Assembly (NCBI GenBank): GCA_023392535.1
Contig: JAEVYY010000026.1
Span: 253,357-317,356, forward strand
DNA length: 64,000 nt
Direction: 5' to 3'
DNA from: Bacillota bacterium
GTDB taxonomy: Bacteria; Bacillota; Clostridia; Lachnospirales; Lachnospiraceae
Shown here: in pieces, positions 1-8,966 of the stretch
Layout: each line of letters opens with the position of its first letter
Numbering within the stretch: the stretch's first letter is position 1
Made by a program: the position numbers and the translations under genes
The notes under the pieces: generated by a model
Told to the model about the DNA's origin: nothing
The model's database searches: none
What the model saw: only the letters and a program-made list of their open reading frames with translations

Positions 1-2
1 GC

Positions 3-2009
3 GGTGGAGTGAATGAAGTCACATATAATGAATTTCTGCAAATGGTGGAAGATGGAAAGGTGAAAAGCGTAGAGCTTGCATCGGATAGGATCAATATTAC
101 GATGAAAGAAGATGCTGATACGGCTCAAAATAGTAGTCCTTTGCAAATGAAACAGCAAACGGTGACATATTATACGGGCAATGTAGCCGATGATACATTG
201 GTACATTACTTGATTGAAAATAAGGTGGATGTCAAGGGCGAAGTACAGGATAATTCCGGGTTACTGCTGTCAATACTCTTAACTTACGTTCTTCCGATTG
301 CTCTGGTATGGGTCGTTTTAAGTTTACTCTTTAAAAAAATGTCCAGTGGTGGCGGACCTATGGGAGTCGGTAAGAGCAATGCAAAAGTATATGTACAAAA
401 AGAAACGGGTATTACCTTTAAAGATGTAGCCGGGGAAGATGAGGCTAAGGAATCTTTACAGGAGGTAGTAGATTTTCTGCACAATCCGTCAAGATATGCA
501 AAGATAGGTGCAAAACTTCCGAAAGGCGCATTGCTGGTGGGCCCTCCGGGTACCGGTAAGACGTTACTTGCAAAAGCAGTAGCAGGAGAAGCGAAAGTTC
601 CTTTCTTTTCACTTGCGGGCTCTGACTTTATAGAGATGTATGTAGGTGTAGGAGCATCCAGGGTGAGAGATTTATTTAAAGAAGCTACTAAAAATGCTCC
701 TTGTATTATTTTTATTGATGAGATCGATGCGATTGGGCGAAGCAGAGATTCTAAATTTGGTGGAGGCAATGAAGAAAGAGAACAGACATTAAATCAATTG
801 CTTTCGGAAATGGATGGGTTCGATACTTCCAAAGGGGTCTTAATACTGGCGGCGACAAATAGACCTGAGATATTGGATAAAGCACTACTGCGTCCGGGTC
901 GTTTTGATAGGCGCGTTATTGTAGACAAACCAGATTTGAAAGGACGTGTCGAGATTTTAAAAGTCCATGCAAAAGATGTGCTTATGGACGATAGTGTCGA
1001 TTTTGATTCGATTGCATTGGCAACCAGTGGCGCAGTTGGTTCGGATCTTGCGAATATGATTAATGAAGCCGCAATCAATGCGGTGAAAGAAGGCAGAGAA
1101 TACGTTTGTCAGAAGGATCTATTTGAAGCAGTAGAGCTAGTGCTGGTCGGAAAAGAGAAGAAGGACCGGATCATGGGGCCGGAAGAGAGAAAAATCGTTT
1201 CTTATCATGAAGTTGGTCACGCATTGGTAAGTGCATTACAAAAGAATTCGGAACCGGTACAGAAAATTACAATTGTACCAAGAACGATGGGAGCATTAGG
1301 TTATGTTATGCATGTACCAGAGGAAGAAAAATTTCTCAATACAGAAGCAGAATTACGGGATATGTTGGTAAGTCTGGTAGCAGGGCGTGCTGCTGAGGAA
1401 ATTGTGTTTGAAACAGTTACCACTGGTGCTGCAAATGATATTGAAAAGGCTACTGGCATAGCCAGAGCTATGGTAACGCAATATGGTATGAGCAAAAAAT
1501 TCGGGTTGGTCGGTCTGGAAACGGTGGAAAGCAAATATTTGGATGGACGTGTTGCATTAAATTGCAGTGACACCACAGCAGCCGATATTGATATAGAAAT
1601 TACGAAGATCCTGAAAGACAGTTATAAGCAAGCGAAAAAACTGTTAAAGGAGAATCGTCAGGTGATGGATAAGCTTGCTGCGCATTTAATTGAAAAAGAA
1701 ACTATTACAGGCAAAGAATTTATGAAGATTTTCCGTTTGGAGAAAGGGATTCCAGAACCAAAGGAGGAAAAAACAGATAAATTAAACGTGGAAGTTTCTG
1801 ATAAGCAGGATGATACAAAAGAGGTCTTAACAGAAACTACAATTTCAACAGAGCAAAAAGAATCCATAGCGCAACTGCCTGAAGATTTTACGGAAGAAAC
1901 AAGGCAGCAAAAACCAGTTGATGACAGAAGCGAAGAAGAAAAAAAATTTGCAGATGTTCTGCAACAACGTGTTTACCAGAACCATGACAATAATAACAGT
2001 GCAAATTAA
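3..2009 (+). CDS. ftsH: ATP-dependent zinc metalloprotease FtsH (5' end outside window)
   Basis: Membrane-anchored AAA+ protease that degrades misfolded membrane proteins and short-lived regulators. The frame is open to the left edge. The first transmembrane helix expected before the extracytoplasmic domain is absent, so the true start lies outside the window and the GTG at base 9 is probably internal. Numbering from that GTG: extracytoplasmic part to about 83, transmembrane helix about 84-108, Walker A GPPGTGKT at 178-185, Walker B with IDEID near 233-243, an RPGRFDR second-region-of-homology arginine finger, and the zinc site HEVGH at 400-404. The last 75 or so residues are an acidic, probably disordered tail. 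A strong terminator follows, so the gene ends its transcription unit. Family assignment is certain. Confidence 0.96.
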   Translation, partial: GGVNEVTYNEFLQMVEDGKVKSVELASDRINITMKEDADTAQNSSPLQMKQQTVTYYTGNVADDTLVHYLIENKVDVKGEVQDNSGLLLSILLTYVLPIALVWVVLSLLFKKMSSGGGPMGVGKSNAKVYVQKETGITFKDVAGEDEAKESLQEVVDFLHNPSRYAKIGAKLPKGALLVGPPGTGKTLLAKAVAGEAKVPFFSLAGSDFIEMYVGVGASRVRDLFKEATKNAPCIIFIDEIDAIGRSRDSKFGGGNEEREQTLNQLLSEMDGFDTSKGVLILAATNRPEILDKALLRPGRFDRRVIVDKPDLKGRVEILKVHAKDVLMDDSVDFDSIALATSGAVGSDLANMINEAAINAVKEGREYVCQKDLFEAVELVLVGKEKKDRIMGPEERKIVSYHEVGHALVSALQKNSEPVQKITIVPRTMGALGYVMHVPEEEKFLNTEAELRDMLVSLVAGRAAEEIVFETVTTGAANDIEKATGIARAMVTQYGMSKKFGLVGLETVESKYLDGRVALNCSDTTAADIDIEITKILKDSYKQAKKLLKENRQVMDKLAAHLIEKETITGKEFMKIFRLEKGIPEPKEEKTDKLNVEVSDKQDDTKEVLTETTISTEQKESIAQLPEDFTEETRQQKPVDDRSEEEKKFADVLQQRVYQNHDNNNSAN

Positions 2010-2041
2010 TGTGAAGTGGGATATTGTTCACTTGTAAACAG

Positions 2042-2079
2042 AAAAGACTTGAGTATTTCTACTTAAGTCTTTTCTTATA
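2042..2079 (+). terminator. Rho-independent terminator after ftsH
   Basis: Fourteen-base stem (2042-2055 with 2060-2073, one G-U pair) closed by a TTTC loop. The right arm ends in TTTT and is followed by CTTAT. Confidence 0.85.
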
Positions 2080-2138
2080 CAAACCAGTCACACGCTGTTA
2101 AATTAACAATGAGAATTATATAGCAAAGAGGAATCCCA

Positions 2139-4019
2139 ATGGAGCAATTATTTGATATTGAGGCGGAATTAAAGAAGCTGCCAGATAAACCTGGTGTATA
2201 TATAATGCATGATAAAAATGATGTCATCATATATGTAGGAAAAGCAATTATATTGAAAAATAGAGTGAAATCTTATTTTCGTTCCAGTACAAAAAAAACT
2301 ATGAAAATACAAAAGATGGTATCTCAGATCGCAAGGTTTGAGTATATCGTAACGGATTCAGAATTAGAAGCTCTCGTTCTTGAGAATAACTTAATAAAAG
2401 AATATAGTCCTAAATACAATACCATGTTAAAGGATGATAAGACATATCCTTATATTAAAGTAACAGTGAATGAGGCATATCCGAGAATTCTTTTTTCGCG
2501 ATCAATGAAAAAGGATAAATCAAAATATTTTGGTCCTTTTACTAGCGCGGCTGCCGTAAAAGACACAATCGAATTAATTAATAAATTGTACAAATTACGA
2601 ACATGCAACAAAGTCTTTCCGAGGGATATCGGAAAAGACAGACCTTGTCTGAATCACCAGATAAAACAATGCATGGCTCCCTGCCAGGGCTATATTACAC
2701 AAGGAGAATATGGCAAAAGAGTGGAAAAAGCGCTGGAATTTTTAAATGGTAATTACAAACCGATCATTCGCGAACTTCAGGAAAAAATGCAGGATGCTGC
2801 TGAAAATCTGGATTATGAAGCAGCCATTGAATATCGTGAGTTGCTATCCAGTATCAAGATGGTGACACAGAAACAAAAAATTACCGATAGTGATTTTGAA
2901 GACAAAGATGTCATTGCACTAGCTAAGGGTGAAAGAGATGCTGTCGTTCAAGTTTTTTTTATTCGGGCAGGGAAACTAATCGGCAGAGAACATTTTTATA
3001 TGACGCAAGTTTCAGGTGATGTACCAGGGCTGATATTATCTGATTTTGTGAAGCAATATTATGCAGGAACGCCATTTATTCCAAAGGAGTTAATACTGCA
3101 GGTACAGATGGAAGATACTGAAATTATAGAACAATGGCTGAGTGCTCGAAAGGGAAATAAGGTTCGTATTAAAGTTCCTAAAATCGGAAGCAAAGAAAAG
3201 CTTGTGGAATTAGCAGCAAAAAACGCACTATTAGTCTTAAGTAAAGACCGGGAACGTATGAAACGTGAAGAAGGAAGGACCATTGGTGCAGTAAAAGAGA
3301 TCGCAAAAATGCTGCATATGGATACAATCCAAAGAATGGAAGCCTTTGATATTTCTAATATAAACGGTTTTGAAACGGTGGGATCTATGGTGGTATATGA
3401 AAAAGGAAAGCCCAAGAGAAGTGATTACCGTAAATTTAAAATTAAAACGGTCGCAGGACAAGATGATTATGCTTGTATGAGGGAAGTATTGACCCGAAGA
3501 CTCCAGCATGGTCTAAAAGAAAAGATTGAGCTGGATACGAAAGAAATCGATCATGAATTGGGAAGTTTCACCAAATTTCCGGATTTGATACTTATGGATG
3601 GTGGACGCGGACAAGTAAATATTGCCATGGAAGTATTGCAAGAGCTACAAGTGAAAATTGCAGTCTGTGGGATGGTCAAGGATGATAATCACAGAACGAG
3701 AGGACTGTATTATAATAACGTAGAACTCCCTATTGATAAGGATTCCGAGGGCTTTAAATTAATAACAAGAATTCAGGATGAAGCACATCGATTTGCGATT
3801 GAATATCATCGCTCTCTTCGTAGTAAGACTCAGGTGAAGTCGATTTTGGATGATATTCCGGGAATAGGACCGACCAGAAGAAAATCACTGATGAGATATT
3901 TCACAAATATTCAGGAAATTAAAGATGCTAAAGTAGAAGAACTAATGAAAGTTCCGAATATTCCAAACAATATTGCAGAAGATATCTATACTTTTTTTCA
4001 TAAGGAACATATGGAGTAG
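2139..4019 (+). CDS. uvrC: UvrABC excinuclease subunit C
   Basis: Nucleotide-excision repair endonuclease that makes both incisions around a lesion bound by UvrA/UvrB. At 626 residues it is full length. An N-terminal GIY-YIG nuclease (about 14-95) contains GVYIMHDKND and YVGKA. A cysteine cluster follows (PCLNHQIKQCMAPC). The UVR helix pair that contacts UvrB is at about 205-240, the RNase H-like second nuclease starts around MEAFDISNINGF, and helix-hairpin-helix motifs (DIPGIGPTRRKSL, near 573) close the C-terminus. The AAGAGGAA ribosome site upstream supports this start. It lies alone between two terminators or promoter regions. Confidence 0.97.
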   Translation: MEQLFDIEAELKKLPDKPGVYIMHDKNDVIIYVGKAIILKNRVKSYFRSSTKKTMKIQKMVSQIARFEYIVTDSELEALVLENNLIKEYSPKYNTMLKDDKTYPYIKVTVNEAYPRILFSRSMKKDKSKYFGPFTSAAAVKDTIELINKLYKLRTCNKVFPRDIGKDRPCLNHQIKQCMAPCQGYITQGEYGKRVEKALEFLNGNYKPIIRELQEKMQDAAENLDYEAAIEYRELLSSIKMVTQKQKITDSDFEDKDVIALAKGERDAVVQVFFIRAGKLIGREHFYMTQVSGDVPGLILSDFVKQYYAGTPFIPKELILQVQMEDTEIIEQWLSARKGNKVRIKVPKIGSKEKLVELAAKNALLVLSKDRERMKREEGRTIGAVKEIAKMLHMDTIQRMEAFDISNINGFETVGSMVVYEKGKPKRSDYRKFKIKTVAGQDDYACMREVLTRRLQHGLKEKIELDTKEIDHELGSFTKFPDLILMDGGRGQVNIAMEVLQELQVKIAVCGMVKDDNHRTRGLYYNNVELPIDKDSEGFKLITRIQDEAHRFAIEYHRSLRSKTQVKSILDDIPGIGPTRRKSLMRYFTNIQEIKDAKVEELMKVPNIPNNIAEDIYTFFHKEHME

Positions 4020-4048
4020 TAGTATTTAAAAAGCCTGAATTTTAGAGA

Positions 4049-4117
4049 GGTGCAACCAATAGTTGACAATACGAAAACTAGAATTGGTGGTGCAACCGAT
4101 ACTCTTCTTCCTATAAT
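4049..4117 (+). promoter_or_regulatory. Paired direct repeats and -10 box upstream of the membrane XRE regulator
   Basis: Two 15-base direct repeats, GGTGCAACCAATAGT (4049-4063) and GGTGCAACCGATACT (4089-4103), match at 13 of 15 positions with starts exactly 40 bases apart. A consensus TATAAT lies at 4112-4117, just after the second copy, but no good -35 box sits at the standard distance. A TTGACA at 4063-4068 is 43 bases away, too far for the same promoter. CCAAT (4056-4060) and ATTGG (4083-4087) also form an inverted pair. I infer operator sites, plausibly for autoregulation by the XRE protein just downstream. Confidence 0.5.
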
Positions 4118-4144
4118 AAAGGCAGATAAAGAGGAGGATAAAAT

Positions 4145-4981
4145 ATGAATATTGAAATCGCAAACCGATTGGTAAATTTAAGAAAAGAAAATAATCTATC
4201 TCAGGAAGCATTGGCAGGAAAACTGGGAATTAGCCGTCAGGCGGTTAGTAAATGGGAGAGAGCGGAAGCTTCCCCGGATACGGATAATTTAATCTTGCTT
4301 GCAAGACTGTATGGGGTTTCATTAGATGAATTGCTTCAGACTGAGGATGAGATACCAAAGCTTGATACAGAAGATAGCGGAATGACGGAGCAAAATACGT
4401 TTTCAGACAATGCTTCTACGGAAGAAAATAATTATGACTATTATAAAAATAATGAATACGTGCATGTTGGTATGGGTGGCATTCATGTAAAGGATAAAGA
4501 TGGAAGCGAAGTTCACGTTGGTTGGGATGGAATCCATGTAGATGACAAAGAGAATAGTGACAATGTGCATATCGATAAAAACGGAGTCTATATCAATGGA
4601 AAAAAATATCGCAAAGAGGACTGGAAGAATGATCACCATTATCATGATCCGCATCATTTTCCGATTGATATGCTTATCTTTTTGATCTACATTTTAATCG
4701 GAATTTTCTATAACATGTGGGGGATTGGATTGCTTGTATTTTTACTGATACCGTTGATACACAGTACAATATCGATGGTACGTTACAAGAATCTCAACTA
4801 TTTTGCTTATCCAGTGTTTGTTACAGGTATCTTTTTGCTGTTGGGATTCTATAAAAATATGTGGCATCCTGCCTGGGTCATTTTTTTAACAATACCAATA
4901 TATTATTCTATTATTTCCTATTTTAATTTCATGATAAATAAAAATAGAGAAAAGAGAGAGAAAACAAAATCTGATATCTAA
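4145..4981 (+). CDS. Membrane-anchored XRE-family regulator with GIHV repeats
   Basis: Predicted DNA-binding protein tethered to the membrane. Residues about 7-61 are a clear XRE/Cro helix-turn-helix (LSQEALAGKLGISRQAVSKW) followed by the usual VSLDELL linker. Residues about 105-156 hold three imperfect repeats of about 17 residues around HVGxxGIHVxDKD, then a histidine-rich stretch (NDHHYHDPHHFP). From residue 176 to the end there are three or four hydrophobic helices. The repeats precede the first helix, so they are predicted cytoplasmic. An AGAGGAGG ribosome site precedes ATG 4145. The ligand or signal is unknown; the histidines suggest metal binding, but this is inference. Paired repeats in the promoter could be its own operator. 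Confidence 0.8.
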   Translation: MNIEIANRLVNLRKENNLSQEALAGKLGISRQAVSKWERAEASPDTDNLILLARLYGVSLDELLQTEDEIPKLDTEDSGMTEQNTFSDNASTEENNYDYYKNNEYVHVGMGGIHVKDKDGSEVHVGWDGIHVDDKENSDNVHIDKNGVYINGKKYRKEDWKNDHHYHDPHHFPIDMLIFLIYILIGIFYNMWGIGLLVFLLIPLIHSTISMVRYKNLNYFAYPVFVTGIFLLLGFYKNMWHPAWVIFLTIPIYYSIISYFNFMINKNREKREKTKSDI

Positions 4982-4994
4982 TAATGATATGTGT

Positions 4995-5026
4995 GGGCAG
5001 CCAGAAGAGAAATCTTTTGGCTGCCC
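4995..5026 (+). terminator. Strong GAAA-loop hairpin after the XRE gene
   Basis: Fourteen-base stem (4995-5008 with 5013-5026, one G-U pair) closed by a GAAA tetraloop. It lacks a clear U-tract, so it may be a processing or stability element rather than an efficient terminator. Confidence 0.5.
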
Positions 5027-5069
5027 GTTCGATTCTAACCGATCGATCTGAATAGGAATCAATCGTACC

Positions 5070-5098
5070 TTGTTTATAGATTCTAACTATGATAAAAT
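5070..5098 (+). promoter_or_regulatory. Candidate promoter of the hprK operon
   Basis: TTGTTT at 5070-5075 and TAAAAT at 5093-5098 are separated by 17 bases. The heptamer GATTCTA occurs three times around it (5031, 5079, 5106), which may be regulatory or chance. The distance to hprK is about 90 bases. Confidence 0.4.
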
Positions 5099-5189
5099 GA
5101 AAATCGATTCTAGGTATTTGTAGATTGATAAATAAGTTTTTGATCAAAGCAGATAATAATTTGAGAACGTACAAGATAAGGAGAAGTTT

Positions 5190-6125
5190 ATGGCAAGTAT
5201 AAAATTAGTAAAAATCATTGATAAAATGAAACTTGATAATTTAACACCTGAAATTGATATCTCTGAAGTTAAGATTACACAACCGGATATAAACAGACCT
5301 GCCCTTCAATTAGCTGGTTATTTTGAACACTTTGATGCAACACGTCTTCAAATTATTGGCTTTGTGGAATTCACCTATATGGAAGGCCTGAAGAATGAGA
5401 ATAAAAGAGAAGTGTTTGCCAAGCTGTTATCTTATAATATTCCCTGTATCGTATTTTGCAGGGAACTAAAGCCAGATCCTATTTTTTTAGAACTTGCTTT
5501 AGAACATAAAATTCCAATACTTATGACAAAAAAATCGACCTCTACTTTTATGGCTGAGATTATCAGATGGCTGAATGTTAAGCTTGCACCATGTATTTCT
5601 GTTCATGGTGTGTTAGTAGATGTATATGGTGAGGGAGTTTTAATTACTGGAGAAAGTGGAATCGGCAAAAGTGAAGCAGCGATTGAATTAATCAAAAGAG
5701 GACATCGTCTGGTTACAGATGATGTGGTAGAACTGCGCAAAGTCAGTGATGATACATTGATTGGTTCTGCTCCTGATATTACCAAACATTTTATTGAATT
5801 AAGAGGTATTGGAATTGTTGATGTAAAGACATTGTTTGGTGTATCAAGTGTAAAAGATACCCAGGCAATTGACCTTGTTATTAAATTAGAGGATTGGGAT
5901 AGAGATAAAGAGTACGACAGATTGGGATTAGAAGAGGAATATACAGAATACCTTGGAAATAAAGTGGTTTGTCATAATATACCGATCAGACCAGGTAGAA
6001 ATTTGGCAGTAATCTGTGAATCAGCAGCCGTTAATCACCGACAGAAGAAGATGGGTTATAATGCTGCACAGGAATTGTATACACGTGTGCAGAATTCACT
6101 ATCGAGAAGAAGAGAAGACGACTAA
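5190..6125 (+). CDS. hprK: HPr kinase/phosphorylase
   Basis: Bifunctional sensor that phosphorylates Ser46 of HPr/Crh when glycolytic intermediates are high and removes the phosphate when they are low, driving CcpA-dependent catabolite repression. The 311-residue length is typical. The P-loop GESGIGKS is at 154-161, and the family signature with LRGIGIVDV follows near 204. The N-terminal regulatory domain is intact. AAGGAGAAG precedes ATG 5190. It is the first gene of an operon that also encodes a Ser46-containing Crh-like protein, its likely substrate. Confidence 0.97.
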   Translation: MASIKLVKIIDKMKLDNLTPEIDISEVKITQPDINRPALQLAGYFEHFDATRLQIIGFVEFTYMEGLKNENKREVFAKLLSYNIPCIVFCRELKPDPIFLELALEHKIPILMTKKSTSTFMAEIIRWLNVKLAPCISVHGVLVDVYGEGVLITGESGIGKSEAAIELIKRGHRLVTDDVVELRKVSDDTLIGSAPDITKHFIELRGIGIVDVKTLFGVSSVKDTQAIDLVIKLEDWDRDKEYDRLGLEEEYTEYLGNKVVCHNIPIRPGRNLAVICESAAVNHRQKKMGYNAAQELYTRVQNSLSRRREDD

Positions 6126-6143
6126 TAAAGAGGAGATTTGGAA

Positions 6144-7079
6144 ATGAGTAAATATTGTTTTGGCGTTGACGTTGGGGGAACTACGATTAAAATGGGGCTT
6201 TTTGATATGGATGGGACAGTTCTTGAGAAATGGGAGATTCCTACCAGAACAGAAAATGGTGGGAAACTGATACTACCTGATATTGCAGAGGCAGTGACTA
6301 AAAAAATGCAGGAAAAATCTATAGATAAATCTGAAGTCGCAGGTGTTGGTGTAGGGGTTCCCGGACCAGTCGATGCGGACGGTATCGTTCATTGTGCAGT
6401 GAACCTTGGATGGGGTGTAGTTGATGTTAAGAAAACACTAAGTGATTTATTAGGGGTGACAGTTGAAGCAGGCAATGATGCAAATGTTGCGGCATTAGGT
6501 GAGATGTGGAAAGGCGGCGGCTCCGGGCATAAGAATCTGGTGGCCGTCACACTTGGGACAGGTGTTGGGGGTGGAATTATCGTTAATGGTCATATCCTGA
6601 CAGGTGTAACAGGAGCAGGCGGTGAGATAGGGCACATCCACATGGAGGATGAGGAGTCAGACGTGTGTGGCTGTGGAAATAGAGGTTGCCTGGAGCAATA
6701 TGCATCGGCTACGGGCATTGTCAGATTAGCCAATCGGATGTTGGCTCACACAACTGAAAAGACCGTATTGACTGAAACGCAAGTAACGGCAAAGACTGTA
6801 TTTGATGCAGTAAAAGCTGGAGACAACGTTGCAATTGAAATTGCTGAACAATTTGGCGAATACCTTGGGAAGGGCCTTGCAGCAGTGGCAGGTGTTGTTA
6901 ATCCAGAAATATTTGTGGTCGGAGGCGGGGTATCGAAAGCAGGTACAGTTGTTTTGGACTATATTAAGAAATATTTCACGAAGTATGTATTTCATGGAAG
7001 CAGAGAAACAATTTTTGCGTTGGCAACACTGGGTAACGATGCTGGAATCTATGGTGCGGCTAAAATGGTATTGGAATAA
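6144..7079 (+). CDS. glcK: ROK-family glucokinase
   Basis: Predicted cytoplasmic ATP-dependent glucose kinase feeding glycolysis, so a source of the metabolites sensed by HprK. The N-terminal phosphate-binding loop GVDVGGTTIKMG, the GNDANVAALGE segment with the catalytic aspartate, and the ROK zinc cluster CGCGNRGC (from about residue 175, after the EIGHIH histidine) are all present. I place the start at ATG 6144 because AGGAGA lies seven bases upstream; an in-frame TTG at 6138 overlaps that site. Length is 311 residues, normal for bacterial ROK glucokinases. The substrate could be another hexose, but glucose is the usual one. Confidence 0.93.
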   Translation: MSKYCFGVDVGGTTIKMGLFDMDGTVLEKWEIPTRTENGGKLILPDIAEAVTKKMQEKSIDKSEVAGVGVGVPGPVDADGIVHCAVNLGWGVVDVKKTLSDLLGVTVEAGNDANVAALGEMWKGGGSGHKNLVAVTLGTGVGGGIIVNGHILTGVTGAGGEIGHIHMEDEESDVCGCGNRGCLEQYASATGIVRLANRMLAHTTEKTVLTETQVTAKTVFDAVKAGDNVAIEIAEQFGEYLGKGLAAVAGVVNPEIFVVGGGVSKAGTVVLDYIKKYFTKYVFHGSRETIFALATLGNDAGIYGAAKMVLE

Positions 7080-7135
7080 GAACTTGTGAGAAGGCATATG
7101 ATATGTTAGCTAATAGAAAATAAGCAGGTGAAAAA

Positions 7136-8050
7136 GTGAATACAGCCGTATTAGAGTATATCGAAAAAATAGTACCAAAAGAAAATATACTTGTAAAAGA
7201 GCCTATGAGCAAATACACGACTTTTCGCACAGGAGGCGAAGCAAATATACTTTTACAAGTGCAGTCGGAAGAACAATTGAGTAAATTACTTGAGCTTTTT
7301 AATAAAATAGAGATTGAGTTTTTTATTGTGGGAAATGGAAGTAACTTGTTGGTTAGTGATAATGGTTATGATGGTATTATCATTCAGATTGGTCCAGCCA
7401 TGAGCAAGATTCGTGTTAATGGAACCCATATTTATGCACAGGCAGGCGCACTGCTTTCTCAAGTCGCTAAAGAAGCTTATAAGTATGGATTGACGGGACT
7501 TGAGTTCGCATCTGGGATACCTGGCTCGATTGGAGGGGCTGTTGTTATGAACGCCGGAGCTTATGGCGGTGAAATGAAACATACAGTTACCAAGGTTCGT
7601 GTCATGAGCATGAGCGGAGAGATTCTGGAACTTGACAATGAAACAATGGAATTTGGGTATCGCACCAGTGTGATTCGAAATAATCGTTTTGTGGTAGTAG
7701 GAGTTGAGATAGAATTACAAGAAGGTAACAAAGAGACAATTAACGAAACTATGCTTCAGCTAGCGAAAAGACGAAGAGAAAAACAGCCACTGGAATACCC
7801 AAGCGCGGGAAGCACATTCAAGAGACCGGAAGGTTATTATGCAGGAAAACTGATTATGGATTCAGGGCTAAAAGGATATCGGGTCGGAGATGCATGTGTA
7901 TCAGAAAAACACTGTGGTTTTATTATTAACAGAGGACATGCAACATCCATGGAGCTGTGGAAAATTATCCATGATGTGCAGGAAAGAGTTTATGATAAAT
8001 TTGGTGTTACACTAGAGATGGAAGTTATTTGTCTTGGGAAATTTGACTGA
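7136..8050 (+). CDS. murB: UDP-N-acetylenolpyruvoylglucosamine reductase
   Basis: FAD/NADPH enzyme that reduces enolpyruvyl-UDP-GlcNAc to UDP-MurNAc in peptidoglycan precursor synthesis. The FAD-binding fold includes GNGSNLLVSD and SGIPGSIGGAVVMNAGAYGG; the active-site YRTS and the C-terminal PSAGSTFKRP motif are present. Length 304 fits the short (type II) MurB form common in Firmicutes. It starts at GTG 7136 after AGGTGA. Placement between glucokinase and rapZ ties wall precursor supply to carbon signalling genes. Confidence 0.96.
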   Translation: MNTAVLEYIEKIVPKENILVKEPMSKYTTFRTGGEANILLQVQSEEQLSKLLELFNKIEIEFFIVGNGSNLLVSDNGYDGIIIQIGPAMSKIRVNGTHIYAQAGALLSQVAKEAYKYGLTGLEFASGIPGSIGGAVVMNAGAYGGEMKHTVTKVRVMSMSGEILELDNETMEFGYRTSVIRNNRFVVVGVEIELQEGNKETINETMLQLAKRRREKQPLEYPSAGSTFKRPEGYYAGKLIMDSGLKGYRVGDACVSEKHCGFIINRGHATSMELWKIIHDVQERVYDKFGVTLEMEVICLGKFD

Positions 8051-8075
8051 CTAGCTTAAAAGCAAAGGAGTAGAT

Positions 8076-8936
8076 ATGCGGTTTGTTATTGTTACAGGAA
8101 TGAGCGGGGGAGGAAAAAGAACAGCATTAAAAATGCTGGAAGATTTTGGATTCTATTGTGTGGACAATCTTCCAGTTCCTTTGATTCGGAAATTTGTGGA
8201 ACTCATATTAGCGCCAAACGGAGAAATCACAAAAGTAGCTCTTGGCTTAGATGTTCGTGCGGACCAATCCTTCATGGATATTCAAAAAGTATTGGATGAT
8301 TTGAAAGAATTGGGTTGCGTGTATGAACTTCTTTTTATGGATGCCAATAATCAGGTGTTATTAAAAAGATATAAAGAAAGCAGAAGAATGCATCCTCTGG
8401 CCAGCGAGGGGCGCGTGGAAGATGGAATTCGAAAAGAGCGCAATACGCTTTCGGAAGTGAGAGAAAAGGCGGATTATGTGATTGATACATCTAAGTTATT
8501 AACGAGGGAATTAAAGGAAGAACTTGACAGAATATTTGTTAATAATGAGGAATATAATAGCCTTATGGTCAATATTATGTCATTTGGTTTTAAAAACGGT
8601 ATTCCCGCGGATTCAGACCTTGTATTTGATGTAAGATTTTTACCGAATCCTTTTTATATAGAAGAACTTAAAAATAAGACTGGAAATGACCAAGAAGTAC
8701 AAGAATATGTCATGAATTTTTCGGAAGCACGTGAGTTTCTGAATAAATTATCTGAAATGATACTATTTTTGATTCCTTATTATGTGAAGGAAGGAAAATA
8801 TCAGTTGGTGATCAGTATAGGCTGCACTGGTGGAAAACATAGAAGTGTGACACTGGCAAATGAACTTTATAAAAGATTGAAAAATAAAGGAAACTATGGT
8901 CTTACTTTAATGCATAGGGACATGAAACATGGTTAA
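8076..8936 (+). CDS. rapZ: RapZ/YvcJ-family nucleotide-binding protein with altered P-loop
   Basis: Homologue of E. coli RapZ and B. subtilis YvcJ. RapZ is an RNA-binding adaptor that controls amino-sugar synthesis; Bacillus YvcJ is a GTP-hydrolysing protein. The 286 residues include the N-terminal P-loop region, the family motif FYCVDNLP, and the C-terminal GCTGGKHRSV (about 249-258). The Walker A reads GMSGGGKRT (8-16): the usual Ser/Thr after the lysine is Arg15. A ribosome site AAAGGAG precedes ATG 8076. The next gene is whiA, as in many Firmicutes, although no yvcK-type gene lies between them. Confidence 0.94.
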   Translation: MRFVIVTGMSGGGKRTALKMLEDFGFYCVDNLPVPLIRKFVELILAPNGEITKVALGLDVRADQSFMDIQKVLDDLKELGCVYELLFMDANNQVLLKRYKESRRMHPLASEGRVEDGIRKERNTLSEVREKADYVIDTSKLLTRELKEELDRIFVNNEEYNSLMVNIMSFGFKNGIPADSDLVFDVRFLPNPFYIEELKNKTGNDQEVQEYVMNFSEAREFLNKLSEMILFLIPYYVKEGKYQLVISIGCTGGKHRSVTLANELYKRLKNKGNYGLTLMHRDMKHG

Positions 8937-8966
8937 GGTATCGCAAGAGCGGCAGATAGGAGCGAG

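Noticed and set aside
284..769. Long open frames on the strand opposite ftsH, atp, mfd, lacZ and others
   Set aside because: They lie wholly inside well-conserved genes, lack ribosome sites and show no recognisable domains.
4063..4117. TTGACA at 4063 with TATAAT at 4112 as one promoter
   Set aside because: The 43-base spacing is far outside the usable range.
6829..7089. Alternative-frame reading inside the glucokinase gene
   Set aside because: It overlaps the intact ROK frame and encodes no recognisable protein.
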